NCBI GenBank assembly: GCA_048173955.1
Contig: DBEYOB010000100.1
Location: forward strand, 1 to 34,533
Reading direction: 5' to 3'
From: CAZUFB01 sp048173955
GTDB taxonomy: Bacteria; Actinomycetota; Coriobacteriia; Coriobacteriales; UMGS124
DNA: 34,533 nt
In this document: in pieces, positions 1 through 7,693 of the stretch
Position numbering within the stretch: position 1 is the first letter of the stretch
Layout of the letters: the number at the start of each line of letters is the position of its first letter
Notes under the pieces: generated by a model
Told to the model about the DNA's origin: nothing
Databases searched by the model: none
What the model saw: only the letters and a program-made list of their open reading frames with translations
Position numbers and translations under genes: made by a program

Positions 1-1446
1 CCCGGCGGCCTGGTCGGCAACGGCAGCCGTCTCCGCAGGAGCGGCAGGGGCGGCGGCCCTGTCGGAGGCCTTGTCGCGCGCCAGCGCCACGATGACCGCC
101 ACGGCCACCGCAAGCAGGCAGAACGTAGCCGTGAACGCCGCGTGGTCGCCGTTGAACGACGAGGCGAGCTCGCCCTGGTCGGCCGTCATCTGGGTGGCGA
201 TGGACGAGATCGACACGAGCAGCGCCGTGCCGAACGAACCCGCCACCTGGTTGAGCGTGTTGGAAAGCGGCTGGGCATGCTGCACCATCGCGTTGTCGAG
301 CGAGTTGACGCCCCACGTGTTGAGCGGCGTGGTGATGAACTGCAGACCGAGGGCCATGGTGGTGTAGGCGGCGGTCACCATCACGATGTGCGACTCCATG
401 CCCAGGCACGTGAGCACGAAGGCCCCCGCAATCATGACGCAGGCGCCGGGGATGGCGACCTTGCGCACGCCGTAGCGGTCGAACAGCCGACCGGCGAACA
501 CGCCCGCAACGGCGCCGATGAGCGCGCCGGGCAGCATCGCGACGCCTGAGACGGTGGCGGAGTAGCCGCGCACATCCTGGATATAAAGCGGCATGAGCAC
601 CTCGAGGCCCATGAGCGCCGCCTGAAGGAGCATGATGGTCACCACGGCGGTGGCGTAGCGGCGCGTCTTGAGGATGTCGATATGCAGCATCGGCTCGTCG
701 AGGCGCGTCTGGCGGCGCGCATAGAGCGCCACGACTACCGCGCCGACCACGATGAGCACGGCCGAAAGCGCCAGGTTCGAAGCCGAGGAGACAGTCGACA
801 GGCCATAGAGCAGGCACAGAAGGCCACAGGTCGACAGCGCCACCGAAAGCACGTCGAACGAGGTGCGCCTGAACTCGCCGAAGTTCTTGAGGAACGCGAA
901 GGCAAGCGCGATCACCACCACCGTGAGCGCCGCGACGACGCCGAAGAGCGCACGCCAGCCCAGGTGGTCGACGAGCAGGCCCGACAGCGACGGGCCGATG
1001 GCCGGGGCAAAGCCGATGATGAGGCCGATCATGCCCATGGCGGTGCCGCGCTTCTCACGCGGGAACACGAGCAGGATCACCGTGGACACCATGGGCATGA
1101 CCATGCCCGTGCACGTGGCCTGAAGCATGCGCCCCGCCAGCAGGAACGGGAACGCCGGGGCAAACGTGGCGAGCAGGCTGCCCGCCCCGAAGATGCACAT
1201 GCCCGCGATGAACAGCTTGCGCATGGGGAAGCGCCCCATGAGGTAGGCCGACAGCGGGATGACGCACGCCTCGACGAGCGAGTAGCCGCTCGTGAGCCAC
1301 TGCGCGGTGGTGCGCTCGATGCCCAGGTCCGCCATGATCGTGGGCAGGGCCGGCGAGAGCAGCGTGAGGTTGAGCACGGCGAGCAGTGCGCCCGAAAGCA
1401 TCACCGCCACCATGACCAGGTCTTTTCGTGAAACGCCAAGCGACAT
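1..1446 (-). CDS. MFS drug-efflux transporter, DHA2 (EmrB/QacA) type, 3' end cut by window
   Basis: Translation from ATG at 1446 gives at least 482 residues and the frame is still open at base 1, so the C-terminus lies outside the window. The protein is almost wholly hydrophobic segments. Near residue 20 it has the DHA2-like stretch NLTLLSPALPTI, then GRMLQATCTGMVMP, matching motif C of proton antiporters, and GRLFDRYGVRKV in the second half, matching motif A. More than twelve helices fit the 14-helix DHA2 plan. Family members export cationic drugs or other amphiphiles with proton exchange across the cytoplasmic membrane; the substrate cannot be read from sequence. The start is supported by GAGGAG eight bases upstream. 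A LysR gene lies upstream on the same strand, 189 bases away, and may control it, although that regulator also faces the flavoprotein gene. Confidence 0.9.
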   Translation of the reverse strand, partial: MSLGVSRKDLVMVAVMLSGALLAVLNLTLLSPALPTIMADLGIERTTAQWLTSGYSLVEACVIPLSAYLMGRFPMRKLFIAGMCIFGAGSLLATFAPAFPFLLAGRMLQATCTGMVMPMVSTVILLVFPREKRGTAMGMIGLIIGFAPAIGPSLSGLLVDHLGWRALFGVVAALTVVVIALAFAFLKNFGEFRRTSFDVLSVALSTCGLLCLLYGLSTVSSASNLALSAVLIVVGAVVVALYARRQTRLDEPMLHIDILKTRRYATAVVTIMLLQAALMGLEVLMPLYIQDVRGYSATVSGVAMLPGALIGAVAGVFAGRLFDRYGVRKVAIPGACVMIAGAFVLTCLGMESHIVMVTAAYTTMALGLQFITTPLNTWGVNSLDNAMVQHAQPLSNTLNQVAGSFGTALLVSISSIATQMTADQGELASSFNGDHAAFTATFCLLAVAVAVIVALARDKASDRAAAPAAPAETAAVADQAAG

Positions 1447-1537
1447 GCAGGGGTCTCCTCTCTCCCAAGGGCCGGACGGCAAGAGGCCGGACGCCTGAGG
1501 GACGGTCTGTTGATGGACGAAAAAGTTGGGGTGACAT

Positions 1538-1543
1538 AGTATA
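1538..1543 (-). promoter_or_regulatory. Possible -10 box for the MFS gene
   Basis: Minus-strand TATACT lies about 95 bases upstream of the MFS start. No good -35 element is visible at 16-18 bases, so this is a weak call. The leader downstream holds two direct copies of GCCGGACG near 1470-1495. Confidence 0.3.
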
Positions 1544-1635
1544 GAGAGGCAGAGAGGGGGCGGGCGGCAAGCCTGCCACCATGTCAGAATGTCTCTGCAA
1601 ACCCGCTGCGGCCCCGCCGGGCAAACGCCTGTCGG

Positions 1636-2571
1636 CTACACCGCCGGGTCGGTCTTGGCGAGCTCGCGCACGAACAGCGGCACAAGGCGGTTGGGGTTGT
1701 CGGAAAGGAACAGCGCGTAACGCCAGTACGACGTGTTGCAGCCCTCGAGCTCGTGAATCTCGCACGTCTCACGGTAGCTGCGCGGGATGTTGCTGGCGTA
1801 GTTGTAGAACTGCCGGCGCGAAAAGAGCCACATCTCGTCGGCGTCGAGCGCGTGCATGAAGAACTCGTCCATGGTCGAGGCGTCGATGATGCGGACCGAC
1901 GGCAGCTGGCTGCATCCGTCGAACAGACCGAGCACGCGGTCGAAGTAGTCGTCGACCGAAGCAGAAGGGCGCGGTATGTAGCGCCGGCACACCTGCTCGA
2001 GCGACACCTCGCGCTGGTCGGGAAACGCGCCGCGCGGCAGGGCGAGGACGATGCCGTCCTCCATGAGCGGGACGGCGACCACGCGGGGGTCGTCGATCTT
2101 TTCGGGGTCGAGGTTGTAGGCGACGACCACGTCGACGTCGCCGTTGAGCAGCGCCTGGTAGGCTCCCCTGCCCCGCATGCGGACGGGTTGGATGTTGAAG
2201 CCGCCGTACGTCTTCTTGAGCCTCATCTTGACGAGCGACACCGCATCGATGATCGTGCGGTCGTCGAGCGCATACGACATCCGCACCACATAGCTCGCAT
2301 CGCGCTTGTAGCGCGCCACCTGCTCGAGCAGCGACGTATACTCGCCGACCAGCGTGGACGCCGTTTTGAGGACGAGCTTGCCCACCGGCGTCAACGAGAG
2401 CACGCTGCCGTTGTGCTCGATGACGGGCATGCCGATGTCACGCTCGAGCGCACCGATGTGGCGGCTAAGCGTCGACGGGGAAATATGCAGCTCGTCGGCA
2501 GCCTTGGTGACGTTGAGATGCCGTGCAAAGACGATGAACTCCCTGAAGACTTCCATGCCTTCAAGCCCCAT
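1636..2571 (-). CDS. LysR-family transcriptional regulator
   Basis: A 311-residue cytoplasmic DNA-binding protein. The N-terminal winged helix reads FREFIVFARHLNVTKAADEL followed by HISPSTLSRHIGALER, the standard LysR helix-turn-helix; the rest fits the periplasmic-binding-protein-like effector domain. ATG at 2571 is preferred because AGGGGGG sits six bases upstream; an in-frame ATG at 2556 is the alternative, and the frame is open further upstream to 2685 with no good ribosome site. The gene is divergent from the FMN/FAD flavoprotein gene at 2842, with a 270-base gap holding an inverted repeat (2610-2632). The usual logic of such pairs is that the regulator senses the reductase substrate and activates the divergent gene; this is inference. 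It could also affect the MFS gene downstream. Confidence 0.92.
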   Translation of the reverse strand: MGLEGMEVFREFIVFARHLNVTKAADELHISPSTLSRHIGALERDIGMPVIEHNGSVLSLTPVGKLVLKTASTLVGEYTSLLEQVARYKRDASYVVRMSYALDDRTIIDAVSLVKMRLKKTYGGFNIQPVRMRGRGAYQALLNGDVDVVVAYNLDPEKIDDPRVVAVPLMEDGIVLALPRGAFPDQREVSLEQVCRRYIPRPSASVDDYFDRVLGLFDGCSQLPSVRIIDASTMDEFFMHALDADEMWLFSRRQFYNYASNIPRSYRETCEIHELEGCNTSYWRYALFLSDNPNRLVPLFVRELAKTDPAV

Positions 2572-2609
2572 GCGTGCCCCCCTGCCCCCCGGCACAACCC
2601 CCTTGACGA

Positions 2610-2632
2610 TTCCGCACAGCAGCGTTGCGGAA
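2610..2632. promoter_or_regulatory. Inverted repeat, candidate LysR operator
   Basis: TTCCGCA at 2610-2616 and TGCGGAA at 2626-2632 form a perfect 7+7 inverted repeat with a nine-base spacer. It lies in the gap between the divergent LysR and flavoprotein genes, 38 bases upstream of the LysR start. Symmetric sites of this size and spacing are typical for LysR regulators, including autoregulation. Binding by this regulator is inferred from position only. Confidence 0.5.
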
Positions 2633-2725
2633 CCTGCAACGCCATGGTACCACGGTGCACGGCGTGCCGACATCTTTGCACGCAACCCCTCCGAAACTGC
2701 CGAAACAGCAGAGAGAAGGCCATCC

Positions 2726-2731
2726 TACAAT
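2726..2731 (+). promoter_or_regulatory. Possible -10 box for the flavoprotein gene
   Basis: TACAAT lies about 110 bases upstream of the flavoprotein start. No clear -35 is seen, as expected for an activator-dependent promoter. The same hexamer occurs upstream of three other genes in this window. Confidence 0.35.
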
Positions 2732-2841
2732 GCTTGGCGGCGCATGGGGGCGACCGCATCCGCGCGGCACCCGCGCCGACCATCCAACGGGAGAGCCATG
2801 CCAGGGGGCATCTCGGCATCCCATCCAAAGGAGGAGCATCC

Positions 2842-4548
2842 ATGCAGGACACCAAGATCTCTCGCCGCGGTTTCATCGCCTCCGCCGGCGCGGCCCTCGC
2901 GGTCGCCGGGGCGGCGGGTTCGGCGCTCGCCTCCGAGGCGACCGAGGCCGCGCCTTCCGAGATTGCCTGGGACCAGGAGTGCGAGGTGCTCGTGTGCGGC
3001 TACGGTGCCGCCGGCGCCTCCTGCGCCATCGAGGCGGCCGACAACGGCGCCCAGGTCCTCATCATCGAGAAGGCTTCCCTGCCCGGCGGCTCCATGGCCC
3101 GCTGCGGCGGCGCCATCATGGGGGCAGGCACGCGCGTGCAGCAGGAGCTCGGCGTCGAGGACACGGCCGACGGCCTGTTCAACTGGGTCAACACCTGCGT
3201 GAACCAGCACTACAACCTGTGCCCCGAGGAGATCATCCGCGCCTACGCCGACATGTCGGGCGAAGACGTCGACTGGATCATGGACCTGTGCACCGAGTAC
3301 TGCGGCCACGAGCTGTTCGAGGTCGAGTGGGCGACCGAGAACGAGAACGCCCAGGGCAACGAGGCCACCGGCGACGACGGCAACGGCGTGACCTCCGGCT
3401 GCCTCAACGCCGTGGGCTGCGAGTACGAGAAGTTCGGCATCACCCGCGAGGAGGCCGTGCCCCGCTCGCACTGGGCCCACTCCTATGACGGGGCGCCCAA
3501 CTCCGGCCCCGAGCTGTTCGACCCGCTCCACGAGTGCATCAACGCCAAGGTCGCCGAGGGAACCATTTCCGTGCAGTTCGAAACGGCCCTCAAGGACTTC
3601 GTCGTGGGGGACGACGGGGCGGTGCTCGGCGTGATCGCCACGACCGCCGACGGCGACGTCGCTATCAAGGCGAGCAAGGGCGTGATGCTCGCGACCGGCG
3701 GCTTCTGCGCGAGCGACGACATGAAGATGCGCTTCTGCCAGGATGCCCTGGGCTACACCACCTACATGTGCCACGACTGCACGGGCGACGGCATCAAGGC
3801 CGCCATGAAGATCGGGGCCGACCTGTACAACATGTGCAACTACTACCCCATCGAGGTCGCGCAGGTCTACCAGTTCGCCCCCAAGTACAACGACGTCTAC
3901 AACTCTTGGCTCGACATGGACGAGACCGGCACCATGAACGTCCCCGAGCACAACATGGCCGAATGCCACGGCGGCGTGCGCATCAACGCCGACGCCCAGG
4001 TGCTCGACGTCGAGGGCAACGTCATCCCGCACCTGTACTGCTCGGGCAACGACACCGGCACCAACATCTTCGGCGTTCCCGGCAACTACCCCGGTTGCGG
4101 CTGCTACGTGAGCTTCGCCCTCGCCTTCGGCCGCATCGCGGGCCGCAAGCTCGCCGCCGAGCAGGAGGGCGTGAACGCGGAGGTCGCCGCCGACCCGTTC
4201 ACCTCCGACGACGTCGTGATCAACGTCGTCGAGGAGGAGCCCGAGGAGGAGGCCGTCGACCTGACGGGCGCGACGTTCGCCGACGGCACCTACAGCGGCA
4301 CCGGCCAGGGACGCGGCGGCAAGATCGACATCACCGTCCAGATCACCGACGGCAAGATCGCGGTCACCGACCTGACCCACGAAGGCGAGACGCGCGGCAT
4401 CGGCGCCGAGCCCATCGAGGACGGCACCTACGCCGCCCAGATCGAAGAGGCCCAGGGCGTCGACATCGACGGCGTCTCCGGCGCCACCCTCACCACCAAC
4501 GGCGTGGTCGAGGCCCTGACCAACGCCCTCGCGCAGGCTGCCGAGTAG
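2842..4548 (+). CDS. Tat-exported FAD-dependent reductase with C-terminal FMN-binding domain
   Basis: 568 residues. A Tat signal (ISRRGFIASAG, residues 6-16) ends near ALA-SE at about residue 30, so the protein acts outside the membrane. The fumarate reductase/succinate dehydrogenase-type FAD domain follows, with the dinucleotide fold GYGAAG at 53-58 and GGVRINADAQVLD late in the domain. A PF04205-type FMN-binding domain fills about residues 473-568 and carries DGVSGAT; Thr549 is the expected site of ApbE-catalysed covalent FMN attachment. Relatives reduce organic acceptors such as fumarate, urocanate or cinnamates, taking electrons through the FMN. The substrate here is unknown. The FMN domain is C-terminal, whereas several characterised relatives carry it at the N-terminus. 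The mature protein has about 20 cysteines, many for an exported protein. ATG 2842 follows GGAGG; the open frame upstream to 1753 is chance. Confidence 0.93.
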   Translation: MQDTKISRRGFIASAGAALAVAGAAGSALASEATEAAPSEIAWDQECEVLVCGYGAAGASCAIEAADNGAQVLIIEKASLPGGSMARCGGAIMGAGTRVQQELGVEDTADGLFNWVNTCVNQHYNLCPEEIIRAYADMSGEDVDWIMDLCTEYCGHELFEVEWATENENAQGNEATGDDGNGVTSGCLNAVGCEYEKFGITREEAVPRSHWAHSYDGAPNSGPELFDPLHECINAKVAEGTISVQFETALKDFVVGDDGAVLGVIATTADGDVAIKASKGVMLATGGFCASDDMKMRFCQDALGYTTYMCHDCTGDGIKAAMKIGADLYNMCNYYPIEVAQVYQFAPKYNDVYNSWLDMDETGTMNVPEHNMAECHGGVRINADAQVLDVEGNVIPHLYCSGNDTGTNIFGVPGNYPGCGCYVSFALAFGRIAGRKLAAEQEGVNAEVAADPFTSDDVVINVVEEEPEEEAVDLTGATFADGTYSGTGQGRGGKIDITVQITDGKIAVTDLTHEGETRGIGAEPIEDGTYAAQIEEAQGVDIDGVSGATLTTNGVVEALTNALAQAAE

Positions 4549-4617
4549 CACCCCGGCCGGCCGGCGCCAAGCCCGGCAAGCGGGATGCCTCAAGCCCGGC
4601 GCCCCGGAACTTTTCAG

Positions 4618-4681
4618 ACTTACGCGAAAGACCGGCGCACTTCTTCACGAGATTCCGTGCCCGGCTTTCGCGTAAGTTTTT
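4618..4681 (+). terminator. Rho-independent terminator after the flavoprotein gene
   Basis: ACTTACGCGAAAG (4618-4630) pairs perfectly with CTTTCGCGTAAGT (4665-4677). The stem continues with single-base bulges through CCGG/CCGG and GCAC/GTGC. A run of five T follows at 4677-4681. It begins 70 bases after the flavoprotein stop. Confidence 0.8.
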
Positions 4682-4713
4682 GAATGAGGGCGGAACGGGT
4701 TGGAGGACACAAA

Positions 4714-4750
4714 CAGGGGGCGGACCGGTTCTCCGACGGTCCGCCCCCTG
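4714..4750 (-). terminator. Terminator hairpin for the sensor-kinase operon
   Basis: CAGGGGGCGGACC (4714-4726) and GGTCCGCCCCCTG (4738-4750) form a perfect 13-bp stem with an 11-base loop. On the minus strand it is followed by TTTGTGT rather than a pure T run. It lies 157 bases past the sensor-kinase stop. The hairpin after the second flavoprotein gene (22458-22494) has the same tail. Confidence 0.65.
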
Positions 4751-4906
4751 CTCGTTCGGTACCAGGTGGTAGGTTGGGCGATGTTTGAATCGCTTATGCA
4801 TGCGTATACCCGCGTCGACGGGGCGCCGCCGCTTCGCGCAGCCCACGTTGCCCGTGCTCACGCAATGCACACGAGTTTCTGCCTCGCTACCAGATTAACC
4901 GCGCCC

Positions 4907-6154
4907 CTACCGCGGCAGCACCACCGTGAACGTCGTCTCGCCGTCCTCGCTCTTCGCCGTGATGGCGCCGCCATGCAGGTCGACGATCTCCTTGGCGATG
5001 GCAAGCCCCAGGCCCGCTCCACCGGTCCGATGGCTGCGCGCCTCGTCGAGGCGGTAGAACTTCTCGAACACCAGGTCGAGCTTCTGGCGGGGTATGGTGT
5101 CGCCGCGGCTCGTGAACTGGACGCACACCGTCGTCGGGTTGAGGATGACCCCGATGTCGACGGGCGTTCCCGGATGGCTGTAGGCGACGGCGTTCTTGAG
5201 GATGTTGTTGAACACGCGCGCCAGGCGTTCCGCGTCAGCGTACACCCTCAGACCCTCCTCGCACGAGAGCGCGACCGTGTTGCCGTGCTCGGCGAACAGC
5301 GGCTGGAACTCGTCGGTCAGCTGGACCAGCATGAGGTCGAGGTCGACCTCGGTCTTGTCGAGTTCGATCTCCTGCAGGCTGTAGCGGGCGATGTCGAAGA
5401 ACTCCTCGAGCAGGCCCTCGAGCTGGCGCGCCTTGGCCAGCGTGATGTCGAGGCATTTCGCACGCTGCTCGAGGGGCATGTCGGGCGTCTCGCACAGCAG
5501 GCTCAGATACCCCACGACCGACGCGAGCGGCGTCTTGAGGTCGTGGGCCAGGTAGGTGACCAGGTCGTTCTTGCGGTCCGTCTCGTCCTGGATCACCTGC
5601 TCGCGCCGGCGCACGGTCGCCTTGAGCTCGCTCATGCGTGCGACGATCGTCGCGAACATGCGCGGGTAGCGCTCGACGCGCACGTCGTGACGGGCCATCA
5701 GGTCGTCCATGACGGCCTCGGTGCGCACGACGGTCCGCCGCACCGCGACGCGGTAGGCGACCGCGCACGCAAGCAAGGTCACCCCGCAGCACAGCGCGAC
5801 CATGCCGCAGGCCGCCCCCGCGACCAGGGGCCGCACGGCGTCCCAGTCGACCACCCGGTAACCGTACATGAGACCGGCCCCGTTGACGTTCACGAACTCC
5901 TGCCGCATGCACGACCCGCGGAACCAGTCTACGAACGCGTCGTCCATGCCGAACCGCACGAACGCGTATGCCCCGAGGCTCAGCAGCACGCCGACGAGCA
6001 GGGCGATCGTGACCGCAAGGACGCCGGCCCGCACGCCGCCGCCGAACGCCTGCCGCGGCTCGGCCGGGTCGGCGACGGGGGCGAACTCGCTCGTGAAGCT
6101 AATCAATCTTGTAGCCGCATCCCCAGACGGTCTTGATGTAGGTTGGCTTTTCAA
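4907..6154 (-). CDS. Sensor histidine kinase, VanS-like
   Basis: 415 residues if the ATG at 6154 is used. Two membrane helices (about 44-66 and 108-133) enclose a short external segment of about 40 residues. A HAMP-like/coil region leads to the H-box LAHDLKTPL with His204, then the N-box NNILKNAVAYS (316-326) and the G-box TGGAGLGL (378-385). It should autophosphorylate on His204 and pass phosphate to the response regulator encoded just upstream. The first glycine box is replaced by RGDTIPRQKLDLVFEKFYRL, as in VanS-type kinases. The 6154 start overlaps the regulator gene by 56 bases; a TTG at 6106 that overlaps only its stop region is an alternative, giving 399 residues. No vancomycin-resistance enzymes are nearby, so the signal is unknown. 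Confidence 0.93.
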   Translation of the reverse strand: MKSQPTSRPSGDAATRLISFTSEFAPVADPAEPRQAFGGGVRAGVLAVTIALLVGVLLSLGAYAFVRFGMDDAFVDWFRGSCMRQEFVNVNGAGLMYGYRVVDWDAVRPLVAGAACGMVALCCGVTLLACAVAYRVAVRRTVVRTEAVMDDLMARHDVRVERYPRMFATIVARMSELKATVRRREQVIQDETDRKNDLVTYLAHDLKTPLASVVGYLSLLCETPDMPLEQRAKCLDITLAKARQLEGLLEEFFDIARYSLQEIELDKTEVDLDLMLVQLTDEFQPLFAEHGNTVALSCEEGLRVYADAERLARVFNNILKNAVAYSHPGTPVDIGVILNPTTVCVQFTSRGDTIPRQKLDLVFEKFYRLDEARSHRTGGAGLGLAIAKEIVDLHGGAITAKSEDGETTFTVVLPR

Positions 6155-6815
6155 AGGAATCCCCCAGCTTCTCGCGCAGATGGCGCACGTGCACGGCCAC
6201 CGACCCGCTGCTCTTGCTGTAGCAGCTGTCCCCCCATACCTGGCGGTACAGCTCCTGGGCGGTCACCGCCTCGCCCCGGTGCGTGCAGAGTATCTTCAGG
6301 ATCTCGAACTCCGTCGGCGTGAGGGCCAGCGGGCGCTCGTTCATCGTGCACTCGCGGGTGCGCGGGTTGAGCACCAGCCCGCCGACGGCGATGCTGTCGT
6401 CCGCCGGGTCGGCGGAGCGGTTGTACTGCTTGCTGCGGCGCAGCTGCGCCTTGACGCGGGCGACGAGCTCGAGCGGCAAAAACGGCTTGGTCACATAGTC
6501 GTCGGCGCCGGCGGTGAGGCCGCGCACTCGGTCCGACTCGTCGGTCTTGGCGGTGAGCAGGATGATGGGGTAGAGGTGGTCGCGTCGCGCCCGCTCGCAC
6601 AGCTCGAAGCCGGAGATCCCCGGCAGCATCACGTCGATGATGGCGAGGTCGAACTCCTCGTTCTGGATGAGCCCCCATGCCTCGGACCCGTCGTAGCACG
6701 CGACGGCATCGTAGCCCGCAGTCTCGAGATAGGTCGCCACGAGGTCGGCGATCTCGCGCTCGTCGTCGACCACCAGGATGCGCTCCCGCCCCTCCGCCGT
6801 CTCGTTCTCAGCCAC
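6099..6815 (-). CDS. OmpR/VanR-family response regulator
   Basis: 238 residues. The receiver domain carries the acidic pair Asp17-Asp18, the phospho-acceptor Asp61 (AIIDVMLPG) and Lys110 (VTKPF). A winged-helix DNA-binding domain of OmpR type ends in SYRQVWG-like and TVWGCGYKID sequences. GTG at 6815 is chosen: it follows a GGAGGGGG run and leaves an eight-base overlap with the HD-domain gene upstream, which points to translational coupling. The sensor kinase follows directly, so the pair should form one phosphorelay. Targets are not evident; the adjacent HD gene and the exported repeat protein are candidates by position. Confidence 0.94.
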   Translation of the reverse strand: MAENETAEGRERILVVDDEREIADLVATYLETAGYDAVACYDGSEAWGLIQNEEFDLAIIDVMLPGISGFELCERARRDHLYPIILLTAKTDESDRVRGLTAGADDYVTKPFLPLELVARVKAQLRRSKQYNRSADPADDSIAVGGLVLNPRTRECTMNERPLALTPTEFEILKILCTHRGEAVTAQELYRQVWGDSCYSKSSGSVAVHVRHLREKLGDSFEKPTYIKTVWGCGYKID

Positions 6816-7629
6816 GGGACACCACCCCCTCCCCGCTGCCTGCCGCAGCCTCGGCACCGGCCGCAGAGTCGACCCAGGCGCGCAGATGGGCGCCCATCTC
6901 GGCAAACCTCTCCCGGGTCTCGGGCCGGTCGAACTCCATGTCGAACAGCTTGAACACGAAGCCCTGCTCGCGGGCGGCGCGCAGGCTTTCGGGATAGACC
7001 AGCTCGTAGACGAAGCACGCATAGCCGACCACGTAGTCGGCGGGGAAGCGCCGCTCGTCTCGCACCACCGTCCGGTGGCCGTAGAACGCGTCGAGCACGG
7101 CGGACGACAGCTCGCTCGCCCGCACCTCCTCGAGCGGCAGGTTGAGCACCGAGACGACGTCGCTCTCGCAGAACGCTTTGAGGATGTCGACCTTGTCGGC
7201 GTCGCGCAGCACGTCGCACAGGGCGCGGGCCCGCGCATCCAGACCGGCGGGCAGGCGGTAGTCGCTGTGCGTCGCCACCGCGGTGCGGACCGCGTCGTCG
7301 AGGCCGTCGCCCTCGTCGACGTAGTCGCGGATGCGCCCCTCCTCGAACAGGACGTGCACGCCCATCCGGGCGTGGCTGACCGACTGCCCGTCGTTGAACG
7401 TGCCGTAGCGGCGCACCTGCTCGAAGCGGCCGACGTCGTGCAGCATCCCGCACAGCCACGCCACGTCGACCTCGGCGGCAGAGAACCCGGCGCTGCGCGC
7501 GATGCGGTCGCAGAGCGAGGCGACGCGGTAGGTGTGGTCGATCTTGAGGCTGATCTTGGGGTTGTCGGGGTCGTAGGCGCCGACGTAATCGGCGAACGCC
7601 CGAACGACCCGGTCGCGGTCTATCGTCAT
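6808..7629 (-). CDS. HD-domain phosphohydrolase
   Basis: 273 residues, cytoplasmic. The metal-binding pattern is complete: His32 (KIDHTYRV), His64-Asp65 (MLHDVGRFEQ), His121 (ATHSDYRL) and Asp145 (RDADKVDIL). Family members hydrolyse phosphate esters such as nucleotides, with a metal ion; the substrate is not predictable. ATG 7629 is chosen because GAGAGGAG lies seven bases upstream; the frame is open further to 7737 without support. It is the first gene of an operon with the response regulator and sensor kinase, which it overlaps by eight bases. A phosphohydrolase ahead of a two-component pair suggests a shared stress or signalling role, by context only. Confidence 0.9.
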   Translation of the reverse strand: MTIDRDRVVRAFADYVGAYDPDNPKISLKIDHTYRVASLCDRIARSAGFSAAEVDVAWLCGMLHDVGRFEQVRRYGTFNDGQSVSHARMGVHVLFEEGRIRDYVDEGDGLDDAVRTAVATHSDYRLPAGLDARARALCDVLRDADKVDILKAFCESDVVSVLNLPLEEVRASELSSAVLDAFYGHRTVVRDERRFPADYVVGYACFVYELVYPESLRAAREQGFVFKLFDMEFDRPETRERFAEMGAHLRAWVDSAAGAEAAAGSGEGVVSRG

Positions 7630-7693
7630 CGAACCGCTCCTCTCTGGGTTCCTCGAACCGGGTCCCGCGCACCGGCGGCAGACCGCACGCCGG

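Noticed and set aside
1753..2841. N-terminal extension of the flavoprotein frame
   Set aside because: The Tat signal begins at 2842 after a strong ribosome site, and the extension is antisense to LysR.
2725..4593. A minus-strand open frame of 622 codons opposite the flavoprotein
   Set aside because: Composition is a shadow of the Tat flavoprotein gene; no ribosome site and no domain.
4907..6815. Vancomycin-resistance locus
   Set aside because: Kinase and regulator resemble VanRS but no vanH, vanA/B or vanX gene is near.
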